NCBI RefSeq assembly: GCF_003194585.1
Contig: NZ_QHKZ01000005.1
Span: 62,001 to 126,000, forward strand
Direction: 5' to 3'
DNA length: 64,000 bases
Source of the DNA: Nocardioides daejeonensis
GTDB taxonomy: Bacteria > Actinomycetota > Actinomycetes > Propionibacteriales > Nocardioidaceae
The notes under the pieces were generated by a model. The model was not told where the DNA came from. It saw only the letters and a list, made by a program, of their open reading frames with translations, and searched no databases. Positions 1-8,650 of the stretch are shown here, piece after piece. The number at the start of each line of letters is the position of its first letter. Position 1 is the first letter of the stretch. Position numbers and translations under genes: made by a program.

Positions 1-1
1 C

Positions 2-1090
2 TCTCCTGCAGCCTCATCGACGCTCACCCCGGCAGACCCCGACCACGCCGTCGATCCGCCGGGCCCGCTCACCGAGGCACTGCGCTCGGCAGACATCCTG
101 CTGGTGGGCCTGGAGAAGGCGCCGCTGGAGCCGGGGCTGGTCGCCCAGGTCAGGAAGCTCAAGGGCGTGCAGGCGACTGAGCTCTTCGATCTCGGCAACG
201 TGGCGATCGAGAACCGGGTGCTCAACGTCGCAGCGGTGGACCCGGGTGGCTACCGACGTTTCACCCAGGCCGCGCAGGCGGAGGACCTGTGGTCCCGCGT
301 GGCAGGTGGTGAGCTGGCGATCGGGCAGAAGCTCGCCGACAAGATCCAGGACGACGAGTCGTTCGTGAAGCTCGGCAACGACAAGGATGCGCCTCGGGTC
401 CACGTCGGCGCGTACGCCGACCAGGTGCTCACGATCGACATGGTGGTCAACCGTGCCTGGGGCCAGGAGCTCGGGATCGTGCGGGACAACGCGATGCTGA
501 TCTCGACAGGTGCGGCCTCCCCGCAAGCGGTACGCAAGCGTCTCGACAAGGTGGTCGGCAAGACCGCGGCGATCCAGATGATCGACGTGGTCGCCCGCTA
601 CGGCATCGACCCGGATGCCACCCAGACGGCGTACCTCACCGGTGGCTCGGTGGCGCAGGCCGTCGGCTCCTTCTCCTACCGTGTCCTCGGCGGTGGCCGG
701 ATTGCCCCTGACCCGGCCTGGGTCAAAGCCAACATCCGTACCGAGGCGGTACCGATCCTCGGCAACGTGACCTGCCATCGGGTGGTGATCCCGCAGCTGC
801 GTGCGGCGCTGCTCGAAGTCGTGCAGCGCGGCCTGGCCGACCGGATCCATCCGGGCGAGTACGCCGGCTGCTACTACCCTCGCTTCATCGCCGGCAGCAG
901 CTCTCTCTCCTTGCACTCCTTCGGTATCGCGCTCGATCTCAACGTGCCCGGCAACCAGCGCGGCACCGTCGGCGAGATGGACCGCACCGTCGTCTCCATC
1001 TTCAAGAAGTGGGGTTTCGCCTGGGGCGGCGACTGGAAGTGGACCGACCCCATGCACTTCGAGATGAACGCCCTGGTCGATCCGCGCTAG
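2..1090 (+). CDS. M15-family D-Ala-D-Ala carboxypeptidase-like protein (5' partial)
   Basis: The frame is open from the left window edge, so the start lies outside; 362 residues are visible. The C-terminal part carries the zinc-peptidase signatures of family M15 (VanY type): SLHSFGIALD (about residues 303-312 of the visible part) supplies the His and Asp ligands, and WTDPMHFEM (about 345-353) supplies the catalytic acid region and third ligand. Such enzymes trim peptidoglycan stem peptides outside the membrane. The first 230 or so residues have no domain I recognise; they may be a substrate- or wall-binding region. The signal peptide, if any, is beyond the edge. The next gene starts 26 bases downstream on the same strand but has no obvious functional link. 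Confidence 0.8.
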   Translation, partial: SPAASSTLTPADPDHAVDPPGPLTEALRSADILLVGLEKAPLEPGLVAQVRKLKGVQATELFDLGNVAIENRVLNVAAVDPGGYRRFTQAAQAEDLWSRVAGGELAIGQKLADKIQDDESFVKLGNDKDAPRVHVGAYADQVLTIDMVVNRAWGQELGIVRDNAMLISTGAASPQAVRKRLDKVVGKTAAIQMIDVVARYGIDPDATQTAYLTGGSVAQAVGSFSYRVLGGGRIAPDPAWVKANIRTEAVPILGNVTCHRVVIPQLRAALLEVVQRGLADRIHPGEYAGCYYPRFIAGSSSLSLHSFGIALDLNVPGNQRGTVGEMDRTVVSIFKKWGFAWGGDWKWTDPMHFEMNALVDPR

Positions 1091-1116
1091 TACGGCGGTC
1101 ACGCTAGGGTCGCGAC

Positions 1117-2082
1117 ATGCGTGCTGTGCAGGTGACCCGTCTCGACGGACCCCAAGCCCTGGAGATCAACGACGTCGCGGCCCCGCAGCCGGCGGCCCAT
1201 GAGGTGCTCATCGACGTGCATCGCGTCGGTATCTCCTTTCCTGACCTGCTGCTGAGCCGCGGGCAGTACCAGCTCAAGCCGGAGCTCCCCTTCACGCCGG
1301 GCGTCGACATCGCCGGCACCGTTGCCGCCGACGGCAATGGCTTCACGGCGGGGCAGCGAGTGGCCGCGGTCGTGCCTTACGGCGGCGGCGCCGAGCAGGT
1401 CGCGGTGCCGGCCATGTTCACCTTCCCGCTGCCGGACCGGCTCGACTACGAGCAGGGTGCGGCGCTGCCGATGAACTATCTGACGGCAGAGTTCGCGCTC
1501 GCCGAGCGGGCCGGGCTGCGCTCCGGAGAGACAGTGCTCGTGCACGGCGCCGCGGGTGGCGTCGGCACCGCGACGCTGCAGGTGGCCAAGGGGCTGGGTG
1601 CCACCACCATCGGTGTGGTCTCGACCGAGGAGAAGGCCGAGTTCGCGCGAGCAGCCGGTGCGGACCACACCGTGCTGGTCGACGGCTTCAAGGACCGGGT
1701 CAAGGAGCTCACGGGCGGCCAGGGCGTCGACGTCGTCCTCGACGTGGTGGGCGGTGACATCTTCACCGACTCCCTGCGCTGCCTCGGCTCGCAGGGTCGG
1801 CTGCTGGTCGTCGGGTTTGCGGCCGGCCAGGGCATCCCCGAGGTCAAGGTCAACCGCCTGCTGCTCAACAACACGGACGTCCGTGGCGTCGGCTGGGGAG
1901 AGTACGCGATGAAGCGCCCTGGCTACATGCAGGAGCAGTGGCAGCGTCTGCTCCCGCTCATGGAGGACGGCACCATCACGCCGCCGGTGGGCAAGGTCTA
2001 CCCGCTCGAGCAGTTCGGTCAGGCCCTGATCGACATGGACAACCGGCTCACGCTCGGCAAGTCCGTCATCGCCGTTCGGTAG
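1117..2082 (+). CDS. NADPH:quinone oxidoreductase family protein (zinc-free MDR)
   Basis: A 321-residue protein of the medium-chain dehydrogenase/reductase superfamily, quinone oxidoreductase branch. It has the GroES-like N-terminal half and a Rossmann half with HGAAGGVGTATLQVAKGLGA (about residues 143-162), the NADPH-binding turn typical of the family. The structural zinc cysteine cluster of alcohol dehydrogenases is absent, which fits the zinc-free QOR group. Expected role is cytoplasmic NADPH-dependent reduction of quinones or enones; the substrate cannot be told from sequence. Length is normal for the family. The ATG at 1117 directly opens the conserved MRAVQV start. Confidence 0.88.
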   Translation: MRAVQVTRLDGPQALEINDVAAPQPAAHEVLIDVHRVGISFPDLLLSRGQYQLKPELPFTPGVDIAGTVAADGNGFTAGQRVAAVVPYGGGAEQVAVPAMFTFPLPDRLDYEQGAALPMNYLTAEFALAERAGLRSGETVLVHGAAGGVGTATLQVAKGLGATTIGVVSTEEKAEFARAAGADHTVLVDGFKDRVKELTGGQGVDVVLDVVGGDIFTDSLRCLGSQGRLLVVGFAAGQGIPEVKVNRLLLNNTDVRGVGWGEYAMKRPGYMQEQWQRLLPLMEDGTITPPVGKVYPLEQFGQALIDMDNRLTLGKSVIAVR

Positions 2083-2097
2083 CGCCTTGCGGGCGGC

Positions 2098-2628
2098 TCA
2101 CTTGTGCCCGAAGTCCTGCGTGGCCCAGTGCGTGCCGCCCTTCACCACCACGCCGACGCCGAGGTGCCGGTAGCTGCAGTTCAAGATGTTGCGACGATGG
2201 CCCGGGCTCTTCATCCAGGCGTTCACCAGGGCCTTCGGCGTCGGATAGCCGAAGGCGATGTTCTCGGCGACGCCGCGCCAGTTGCGATAGCCCGCGCGGG
2301 TGATCCGGGCGCCGAGGCTGGCCTCGCCGGGGAGTTGGTGGCTGAGCTTCCCGGCGGCCACCATCGCCTTGGTGTGGTTGCGTGCGGCCTTGCGCAGGTG
2401 CGACTCGGCCCGGAGAGCGCGGCAGCCGTGCTTCGCGCGCGCCTTGTTGGTGCGCTTGAGCACCTTGTGCTCGAAGGAGCTCCAGCCCGCCGGCCGGGCC
2501 ACCGGCCGCGGTGCGACCGCATCGACCGCCATGGCACCGGCAGACGGCGCCGCGGAGACGGCGGCATGAGGCAGCGTTGCCATGGCGAGGAGCAACGACA
2601 GTAGAACCGACCAGCGTCTGATCTCCAT
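2098..2628 (-). CDS. secreted CAP-domain (SCP/PR-1-like) protein
   Basis: A 176-residue protein with an N-terminal signal peptide (about residues 1-27, ending in VSAAP) and a CAP domain over the C-terminal 125 residues. CAP signatures seen: RTNKARAKHGC, the central SHQLPGEASLGARI, ENIAFGY, and the closing SPGHRRNILN that carries a conserved His. Bacterial CAP proteins of this size are exported and of unclear function. The gene converges on the quinone oxidoreductase, with 15 bases between stops, and its start faces the M13 peptidase gene. Confidence 0.85.
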   Translation of the reverse strand: MEIRRWSVLLSLLLAMATLPHAAVSAAPSAGAMAVDAVAPRPVARPAGWSSFEHKVLKRTNKARAKHGCRALRAESHLRKAARNHTKAMVAAGKLSHQLPGEASLGARITRAGYRNWRGVAENIAFGYPTPKALVNAWMKSPGHRRNILNCSYRHLGVGVVVKGGTHWATQDFGHK

Positions 2629-2728
2629 GACTCAATCTCGCGCAGGCCCCGGGTGCCTTGCAAGAGCCGACCGGACAATTCGGCCGAGCAGGGTCCACGC
2701 TCTGGAGTCAGCCGCTAAGGTCGCCATC

Positions 2729-4675
2729 GTGAGCATCCTTGACGACGCGCGCCCCGGCATGGACCAGGGCATCCGCCCCCAGGACGACCTGTTCGGTCAC
2801 GTCAACGGCCGCTGGCTCGACGAGACCGAGATCCCGAGCGACCGCTCCAGCTGGGGCCCGTTCGTGCAGTTGGCCGACGTCGCGGAGGAGCAGGTGCGCG
2901 ACATCATTCAGGAGGTAGCCGCGAACCCGGAGGGAGAAGGCGCTGGCCCCGATGCGGGTCGGATCGCAGCGCTCTACGCCTCCTTCATGGACACCGCGAC
3001 CATCGACCGGCGTGGCATCGCCCCGGTCCGCCCACTCCTCAGCGCAGTCGCGGCGCTGCGTGACCACCGCGACCTTGCGGCGTTCCTCGGCGAGTTCGAG
3101 CGGGTCGGCGGGGTCGGCCTCTTCGGCTCGTACGTCGACACCGACGATCGCCAGTCCGACCGCTACCTCTTCCACATCACGCAGGGTGGTCTAGGCCTCC
3201 CGGACGAGTCCTACTACCGCGAGGAGAAGTTCGCGGAGATCCGGACGAAGTACGTCGACTACCTGACTCGCCTCTTCGTGCTGGGTGGTCACGGCGACCC
3301 GGCCGGTGCGGCGCAGGCTGTGCTCGAGCTCGACACCCAGCTGGCCGCCGGCCATTGGGAGCGGGCCGAGACGCGCGACGTGCAGAAGACCTACAACCTG
3401 CTCACTCGGGCGGAGCTGGAAGAGCTTGCGCCTGCCTTCGACTGGCATGTCTACACGCGCAACCTCGGCGGTGACGACGCCACGATCGCCGAGAGCTGCG
3501 TGCGCCAGCCGTCCTACCTCGCCCACCTGTCGACGGTGCTCACCGAGACGCCGATGGACCAGTGGCGTGACTGGCTGACCAGTAGGGTCCTGCGCTCGGC
3601 TGCGCCGTACCTCCACGACGACTTCGTGCAGACCAACTTCGACTTCTACGGCCGCACGCTCAACGGTACGCCGGAGCTCCGGGCCCGTTGGAAGCGTGCC
3701 GTCGCGTTCGTCGAGGGCGCGGTCGGTGAGGCGGTCGGCGCCGAGTACGTCGCCCGGCACTTCCCGCCGCGCTCGAAGGAGTTGATGGACGAGCTCGTCG
3801 CGAACCTGCTTGCCGCCTATCGCCAGTCGATCGAGGCGCTGGACTGGATGACCGAGGAGACCAAGCAGCGGGCTTACGAGAAGCTGGCCACCTTCCGGCC
3901 CAAGATCGGCTACCCGGAGAAGTTCCGGGACTACTCGGCGCTCAAGGTGAGCAGCGACGACCTGCTCGGCAACGTGGCGGCCGCAGCGGCCTTCGAGACC
4001 GACCGCCAGCTCGCCAAGATCGGGGCTCCGGTCGACCGCGACGAGTGGTTCATGCTGCCGCAGACGGTCAACGCCTACTACAACCCCGGTACCAACGAGA
4101 TCTGCTTCCCGGCCGGGATCCTGCAGAAGCCCTTCTTCTCGCCCGACGCCGACCCGGCGGAGAACTACGGCGGCATCGGCGCGGTGATCGGTCACGAGAT
4201 CGGTCATGGCTTCGATGACCAGGGCGCCCAGTACGACGGCACCGGGACCCTCAACGACTGGTGGACAGCCGACGACAAGGCCGCCTTCGAGCTCAAGTCG
4301 AAGGCACTCATCGAGCAGTACGACGGCTTCTCGCCGCGGAGTCTGCCCGGAGAGTTCGTCAACGGTGCTCTGACGGTGGGTGAGAACATCGGCGACCTGG
4401 GTGGTCTCACCATCGGCCACACGGCGTACCGGATCTTCCTAGGCCGTGAGCCGTCGGCCGAAGAGTCCCAGCGGCTCTTCATGAACTGGGCCTACTGCTG
4501 GCGCACCAAGCGGCGCAAGGAGCAGGAGCAGCAGTACCTCACCATCGACCCGCACTCGCCGCCGGAGTTCCGGGCCAACATCGTGCGCAACCTCGACGAG
4601 TTCCACGCCGCGTTCGAGACGGCGCCCGGTGACGGGCTCTGGCTCGACCCCGCTGACCGCGTCCGGATCTGGTGA
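2729..4675 (+). CDS. M13-family zinc metallopeptidase (neprilysin/PepO type)
   Basis: A 648-residue M13 peptidase. The zinc motif HEIGH is at about residues 489-493 and the third ligand motif ENIGD at about 552-556; NAYYNP and the C-terminal CWR are also family hallmarks. No signal peptide or membrane anchor is seen, so it is probably a cytoplasmic oligopeptidase like PepO. I place the start at the GTG at 2729: the conserved family N-terminus (IRPQDDLFGHVNGRW) begins 13 codons on. The frame stays open back to 2582, but that extension lies antisense to the CAP gene and is not conserved-looking. Confidence 0.9.
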   Translation: MSILDDARPGMDQGIRPQDDLFGHVNGRWLDETEIPSDRSSWGPFVQLADVAEEQVRDIIQEVAANPEGEGAGPDAGRIAALYASFMDTATIDRRGIAPVRPLLSAVAALRDHRDLAAFLGEFERVGGVGLFGSYVDTDDRQSDRYLFHITQGGLGLPDESYYREEKFAEIRTKYVDYLTRLFVLGGHGDPAGAAQAVLELDTQLAAGHWERAETRDVQKTYNLLTRAELEELAPAFDWHVYTRNLGGDDATIAESCVRQPSYLAHLSTVLTETPMDQWRDWLTSRVLRSAAPYLHDDFVQTNFDFYGRTLNGTPELRARWKRAVAFVEGAVGEAVGAEYVARHFPPRSKELMDELVANLLAAYRQSIEALDWMTEETKQRAYEKLATFRPKIGYPEKFRDYSALKVSSDDLLGNVAAAAAFETDRQLAKIGAPVDRDEWFMLPQTVNAYYNPGTNEICFPAGILQKPFFSPDADPAENYGGIGAVIGHEIGHGFDDQGAQYDGTGTLNDWWTADDKAAFELKSKALIEQYDGFSPRSLPGEFVNGALTVGENIGDLGGLTIGHTAYRIFLGREPSAEESQRLFMNWAYCWRTKRRKEQEQQYLTIDPHSPPEFRANIVRNLDEFHAAFETAPGDGLWLDPADRVRIW

Positions 4676-4677
4676 TC

Positions 4678-4757
4678 CGGTGGTCGAGCCCTTCGACAGG
4701 CTCAGGAACCACTTGTCGAGACCTGGTGGTTGAGCAGCGAGTCCGACCGAAGGAGCT
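4678..4757. repeat. dispersed repeat, copy 1 (GGTGGTCGAG...TCGACAGGCTC type)
   Basis: The gap after the M13 peptidase gene consists of diverged units of a repeat seen at three more places in the window (30617, 31459, 50124). Units here read GGTGGTCGAGCCCTTCGACA, TTGTCGAGACCTGG and GGTGGTTGAGCAGCGAGTCC. The shared core in the other orientation is GTCTCGAC-N-AGCTCGACCACCGG. Function is unknown; it ends just before the AGGAG that precedes the next gene. Confidence 0.75.
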
Positions 4758-4775
4758 GCGCGCGATGATGTGCGC

Positions 4776-5075
4776 ATGACGACATTCCCCGCCGATGTGG
4801 TGCAGGCCGTCCTCGCCCACATGAACGACGACCACACCGACGACAACCTGCTGATCGTGCGCGCCTTCGGAGCCCCCGAGGCGACGGCAGCGACGATGAC
4901 CGGACTGGACGGAGAAGCAGGCGTTTTCGCCGTCTCCGAGCCCAGCGGCGTGCGCGAGCTGCGAGTTCCGTGGCCCGGCGGGCGGATCACGGAACGTCCT
5001 GAGATCCGCCGCGAGGTAGTCGTGCTCTACGAGCAGGCATGCGCGGCGCTGGGAGTGGAGCCACGCCAGCACTGA
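4776..5075 (+). CDS. DUF2470 domain protein
   Basis: A 99-residue protein made of one DUF2470 domain, the fold found at the C-terminus of HugZ-type heme oxygenases. The signature HMNDDHTDDNL is at about residues 16-26. Free-standing DUF2470 proteins are common in actinomycetes; a heme-related role is only a guess here. The ATG at 4776 is chosen because the domain starts at once; a GTG at 4770 would add two residues and lies closer to the AGGAG at 4751-4755. The gene begins just after the dispersed repeat. Confidence 0.75.
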   Translation: MTTFPADVVQAVLAHMNDDHTDDNLLIVRAFGAPEATAATMTGLDGEAGVFAVSEPSGVRELRVPWPGGRITERPEIRREVVVLYEQACAALGVEPRQH

Positions 5076-5088
5076 CGCTCGTCGCCAG

Positions 5089-5700
5089 CTAGACGTCGGG
5101 GTCGCAATCCTCCGGCTCGGTCTCGGTGCCGCAAGCGATCATTCGGTAGTCGGCCTTGAGCGTGTAACTGCCCTCGTCGGTGTGGTAGTCGATGTAGTAA
5201 CTGTCGATGGCTGCGCCTCGTTCATCGACGTCCATCACGGTGATGAACTGCTGGATGTTCTTGGTCGGCACCTTCGAGCAAGGATTGGTTATCTCGACTC
5301 CAGCCACGTCGCCCACAACGCGCCCGGGCACGCCTTGCGGATGCCCGTCGCGCAGTTCCTCGGGAGGTCCGATCGCATTGCCGAAACTGAGCCGGGAGTT
5401 CTTGGCGATGAAGGAGACGGTGCGAACGCTGACCGGCTCCACCGAGAAGTCATAGCGGATGGCGTCGATGACAGCAGGACCATTGCCAGCGACGCACGGT
5501 TCGGCCGCGGCCCAGGACGCGGTCCAGTGCTTCTGCTTGGGGGCATAGATGGAACTAGTGATTCCCTCGGGCGACTTCAGCACGCCGCCGCCGTTTCTGT
5601 GGACGCCCGTGGTATCTCTACCGGGCTCGCTGGGACATCCCGAGACCGCCATCAGGAGCGGGGCGACGAGGAGGAGAAGCACGCGACTGCTCGTCACCAT
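5089..5700 (-). CDS. putative lipoprotein of unknown function
   Basis: A 203-residue protein with a lipoprotein signal: hydrophobic stretch VLLLLVAPLLM and lipobox AVSGC with the lipidated Cys at residue 22. The mature part has several Cys (about 68, 141, 191, 198) and mixed beta-like sequence. I do not recognise a family. It lies 28 bases downstream of the truncated-protease-like gene on the same strand and is probably cotranscribed with it. Codon use is a little less GC-biased than in neighbours. Confidence 0.65.
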   Translation of the reverse strand: MVTSSRVLLLLVAPLLMAVSGCPSEPGRDTTGVHRNGGGVLKSPEGITSSIYAPKQKHWTASWAAAEPCVAGNGPAVIDAIRYDFSVEPVSVRTVSFIAKNSRLSFGNAIGPPEELRDGHPQGVPGRVVGDVAGVEITNPCSKVPTKNIQQFITVMDVDERGAAIDSYYIDYHTDEGSYTLKADYRMIACGTETEPEDCDPDV

Positions 5701-5728
5701 GGCATCGGGGTCATCCGCTCAAGACTTC

Positions 5729-6514
5729 TCAATGGAGACGCCCCATTTCTGAAGTACATCGAGGATGTCGGGGGACGTACCCAGTGCCTCCCTTGACTAC
5801 CGAGAACGCGGTGGAGCAAGCGGCTCCCGCGGAGCCGACGTTGTGTCGCATCTGAACTCCCCCGGTCCAAGGCGCTTGGCTATCGCCGCGGTCGGTCCAA
5901 TTCTCAGGGGGTGCCTCGGTGAGCCGAAATGGTACCTCAAGCAACCGCGCGATCTGGGTTCTGAATTCCTGGACGAGATCCGCTGGATGCCTCGAAAGAT
6001 TCAGGACCTTGATATCGATGAATTCGCTATGGGCGGGAAGTCCAAAGGAGGCGATTTCAATCGGAAGGCTGACCTTGGCAGCCGTGAGCGGCGCAATCGC
6101 CGCCTCGTATTGATGCCGGTCGATCTCGGCCTTTGAGACGGTCACTGCCATGCCGGCTACCAATTGCCCGTCAAAGGTCTTCAACTCTGACATCGCCGCC
6201 GATGCGCCAACCAGTCTGATCTGCTGCTTTTCCCAATCGACCGATGCCCAGAGGTCTGCACCAAACTTAGCGATCATTGTCTGCAGGAAGGCGTCGACAC
6301 GCACCTGCGTCTGATGCTGGTCGGCGGTTACGTCCTCGGGTAGCTCGCCTGGATCGTCCGGGTCGTCGGACAACTCAACCCTCGGGCCGGGCACGGATTG
6401 AGAGAGAAGGTCGGCCTCGTCGTCGGCGGTACTGGGATGCGCATGAAGAACGGCGAAGAGACAGGCGAGGCCGGCGAGTGAGATCAGGGCGGGTTTGAGT
6501 CCGATCCGGGTCAT
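5729..6514 (-). CDS. secreted protein resembling the pro-region plus first strands of an S1 (streptogrisin-type) protease; apparently truncated
   Basis: A 261-residue protein from the ATG at 6514, which has GGAG ten bases upstream; a TTG 36 bases earlier is also in frame. A signal peptide covers about residues 1-31. The middle (AQIARLLEVPFRL) resembles pro-domains of bacterial chymotrypsin-like proteases, and GGVQMRH followed by CSTAFSVVKGG looks like the first strands of a mature streptogrisin. The protein then ends in about 20 unrelated-looking residues, before any catalytic His, Asp or Ser could appear. Neither other reading frame downstream continues a protease. I infer a deletion remnant, or a domain kept without catalysis. 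The protease resemblance is from memory of the family. Confidence 0.5.
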   Translation of the reverse strand: MTRIGLKPALISLAGLACLFAVLHAHPSTADDEADLLSQSVPGPRVELSDDPDDPGELPEDVTADQHQTQVRVDAFLQTMIAKFGADLWASVDWEKQQIRLVGASAAMSELKTFDGQLVAGMAVTVSKAEIDRHQYEAAIAPLTAAKVSLPIEIASFGLPAHSEFIDIKVLNLSRHPADLVQEFRTQIARLLEVPFRLTEAPPENWTDRGDSQAPWTGGVQMRHNVGSAGAACSTAFSVVKGGTGYVPRHPRCTSEMGRLH

Positions 6515-6578
6515 GGCAACGATGCTCCGTCGGTCCACGCGGGCCAGCAATGGGTACGGGTGGTCTGGGCGGAGAAAT

Positions 6579-6614
6579 AGGCAGAAGTTGTCACCTACGT
6601 GACAACTTCTGCCT
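6579..6614. terminator. perfect 16-base hairpin (terminator or operator)
   Basis: Arms AGGCAGAAGTTGTCAC (6579-6594) and GTGACAACTTCTGCCT (6599-6614) are perfectly complementary with a CTAC loop. It sits between the end of the S55-type gene and the start of the truncated-protease gene, both leftward. There is no T tract, so it could be a second terminator for the upstream gene or an operator 65 bases before the ATG of the downstream one. Confidence 0.55.
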
Positions 6615-6655
6615 CGGGATGCGCTGCTAGGCGGGTGTGGAAGTTACCAACGCAG

Positions 6656-6688
6656 GGGGCGCCGTACTCACTGGGAGTACGACGCCCC
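6656..6688 (-). terminator. hairpin terminator after the S55-type gene
   Basis: Stem of 14 pairs (6656-6669 with 6675-6688, one mismatch that is a wobble) and a 5-base loop, GC-rich, 14 bases past the stop codon at 6702. Typical of actinobacterial terminators that lack a long T run. Confidence 0.65.
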
Positions 6689-6701
6689 GAACGTCCCGCG
6701 A

Positions 6702-8543
6702 TCAGCGCTTCTTGGCCTTCTTCTTGGGCTTGATCTTCACCATTGCGGAGACCTCGCCCTGCACGACCTCACCGGGCCGCCAGACCGAGGCAGAGGTCTT
6801 TTCGCCACGCGCCGTCATCGTGGTGAGGGAGAGGTCGACCGTGTCCTGCTTCGGTGTCGCCTTCATCGTGGCCAACAGTTCGTCCAGGCTTTCGGGCTGC
6901 CCCCCGTCGGCGTCCTCGGGCATGAAGAAGAAGTCCTCGAAGTCCCAGAACGAGGCACCGTTGCCGACGATCGACAGCATGCCGCGCTTGGTCGCCTTCG
7001 CCGGCACCTTGAAGGTGAACGTGCGGCTGACCGGACTGACCGCGGCGCGGCGGCTCTCCCGCTGCAACTGCACGCGCACCTTGATCTTCGATCCGGCCTT
7101 CGCGGTGATCCGGCCGAACTCGTTCAGCGTCTGCCAGGTGCCGCCGGACCGGGTCTCGACCTTCCCGATGCGGTAGGCGCGGTAGCTGCGGCTGACGTCC
7201 TGACGGATCGCGACATCGGTGAAGGTCACGTCTTCGAAGCCGTTGTCGAGGATCGCTTGGACGTCGCCGGCTACGTCGTTCGGCACCTCGTCCGGGATGC
7301 TCTCGGCGCTGGCGTAGCGCTGCGAGCGCGTGAAGGTCTGGCTGCTGCCGTCCTCACGGGTGAAGGTGATCTCCCAGCTGACCGCAGCGGTGCCGGCGGC
7401 GCTCTCGTCCAGCGTGAGGGCGGCGTCGCGGTAGGTCTGGTTGCCGATCACGAAGGCGAGTGCGTCCGGCTCGGAGACGACCGTCTCGGTGGTGCGGCCC
7501 TTGGGTCCGGTCGAGGTGACCGTCACCGTCGTTCCTGCGGGCACTGCGCCGAGGCGACCGGTGATGCCGTTGAGCCGATCGTGCAGCAGGGTGCCGACCG
7601 GTGCCCCGAGGTTGGCCATCTTGTAGGAGATCGCACCGTCCGCCATGATCGTGGCCGTCGACGCGCCGTGGATCGTGGCACCCGTCGGTCGCCACTCGTT
7701 GGAGTGGCCGTACCCGATCACCACGTCGTCACACACCGCGCTGGCAGTGCCGACCGAGTAGATCGCCATCGATCCATGGCTGACCGCGACCGCAACATTG
7801 CCACCCGGGACCACGGGTATCATCTCGTCTTGCGTGCTGGTTCCGCCGGCGAGCCGGGGCACCGCTACGCCCGCCTTGCGCGCGATCGCGGCAACCATCG
7901 TCGGCGGCACCCCGCGCAGGCCGCTGACGGCGGTCGGCGTGGTGAGGCGGGTGAGGTCCGCCGAGGCGGCCCGTGCAGGTACGCCGGCACGTCGCAGCAT
8001 GGCGCGCTCGCTCTTGTCGAGCACGATCCGGCGCGCGGCCGGAGCTGTGGTCTCCTCAAGCAGGTCATAGAGATCCGCCGCTGGGGTGACTCCGGCGACC
8101 GCAGAACCGGAGATCTGAGTGAAGGCATAGGAGACGGAGCCGATCAGTCGGCCGTCTGTTGCATAGAGCGGTGAGCCGGAGATGCCCTGCCAGATCCCGG
8201 CGTCGACGGTGCCGTCCGGGCGAGTGATCCGCGAGCCGGAGAGCTCGAAGAGGAAGAGGTCGCCGGTCGGGTCCTCGACCGTGCCGAGGTAGCGGCCGTC
8301 GAACGCCTCGGGAGTCACCTTGGAGGGCGTGGCCGGGCCGCCGGGGTAGTAGCCGGCCGTGGTGAGCCCGGTGGCGGCCATCCCATCGGTCAGGTCGGTG
8401 GCCGGGAACGGCGCCGGGCAGGCGACAGAATCGCCGGGAGCGGCACTCGCCACCGTGCTGTGGCTGAGTGGGACGAGTGCGGCACCGCAGAGGAGTCCTG
8501 CCGTGCCGAGCGAGGTGAGGAGCCGGCTTCGTCGACGGTTCAC
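6702..8543 (-). CDS. secreted SpoIVB/S55-like peptidase domain protein
   Basis: A 613-residue exported protein from a GTG start with AAGGAAG upstream. Signal peptide about residues 1-35 (RRR n-region, cleavage near ASAAP). The motif WQGISGSPLYATDGRLIG (about 118-135) matches the catalytic-Ser region of SpoIVB-type S55 peptidases (consensus QGMSGSP), and GYGHSNEW near 280 could supply the catalytic His. The C-terminal 250 residues look like beta domains and end in a lysine-rich tail (KIKPKKKAKKR). The substrate is unknown; SpoIVB itself cleaves SpoIVFA in sporulating bacilli, which does not apply here. The gene stands alone, divergent from the RecQ-like helicase. Confidence 0.7.
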   Translation of the reverse strand: MNRRRSRLLTSLGTAGLLCGAALVPLSHSTVASAAPGDSVACPAPFPATDLTDGMAATGLTTAGYYPGGPATPSKVTPEAFDGRYLGTVEDPTGDLFLFELSGSRITRPDGTVDAGIWQGISGSPLYATDGRLIGSVSYAFTQISGSAVAGVTPAADLYDLLEETTAPAARRIVLDKSERAMLRRAGVPARAASADLTRLTTPTAVSGLRGVPPTMVAAIARKAGVAVPRLAGGTSTQDEMIPVVPGGNVAVAVSHGSMAIYSVGTASAVCDDVVIGYGHSNEWRPTGATIHGASTATIMADGAISYKMANLGAPVGTLLHDRLNGITGRLGAVPAGTTVTVTSTGPKGRTTETVVSEPDALAFVIGNQTYRDAALTLDESAAGTAAVSWEITFTREDGSSQTFTRSQRYASAESIPDEVPNDVAGDVQAILDNGFEDVTFTDVAIRQDVSRSYRAYRIGKVETRSGGTWQTLNEFGRITAKAGSKIKVRVQLQRESRRAAVSPVSRTFTFKVPAKATKRGMLSIVGNGASFWDFEDFFFMPEDADGGQPESLDELLATMKATPKQDTVDLSLTTMTARGEKTSASVWRPGEVVQGEVSAMVKIKPKKKAKKR

Positions 8544-8650
8544 GATGTCTTCCTTCCGAGGTCGTCACGGCCGTCGGGTGACCGCGCGAAGTGCTAACCC
8601 TAGGAGATGCAGGCGACCCTGCGTCGGCACCGCCTGATAGACACGACATC

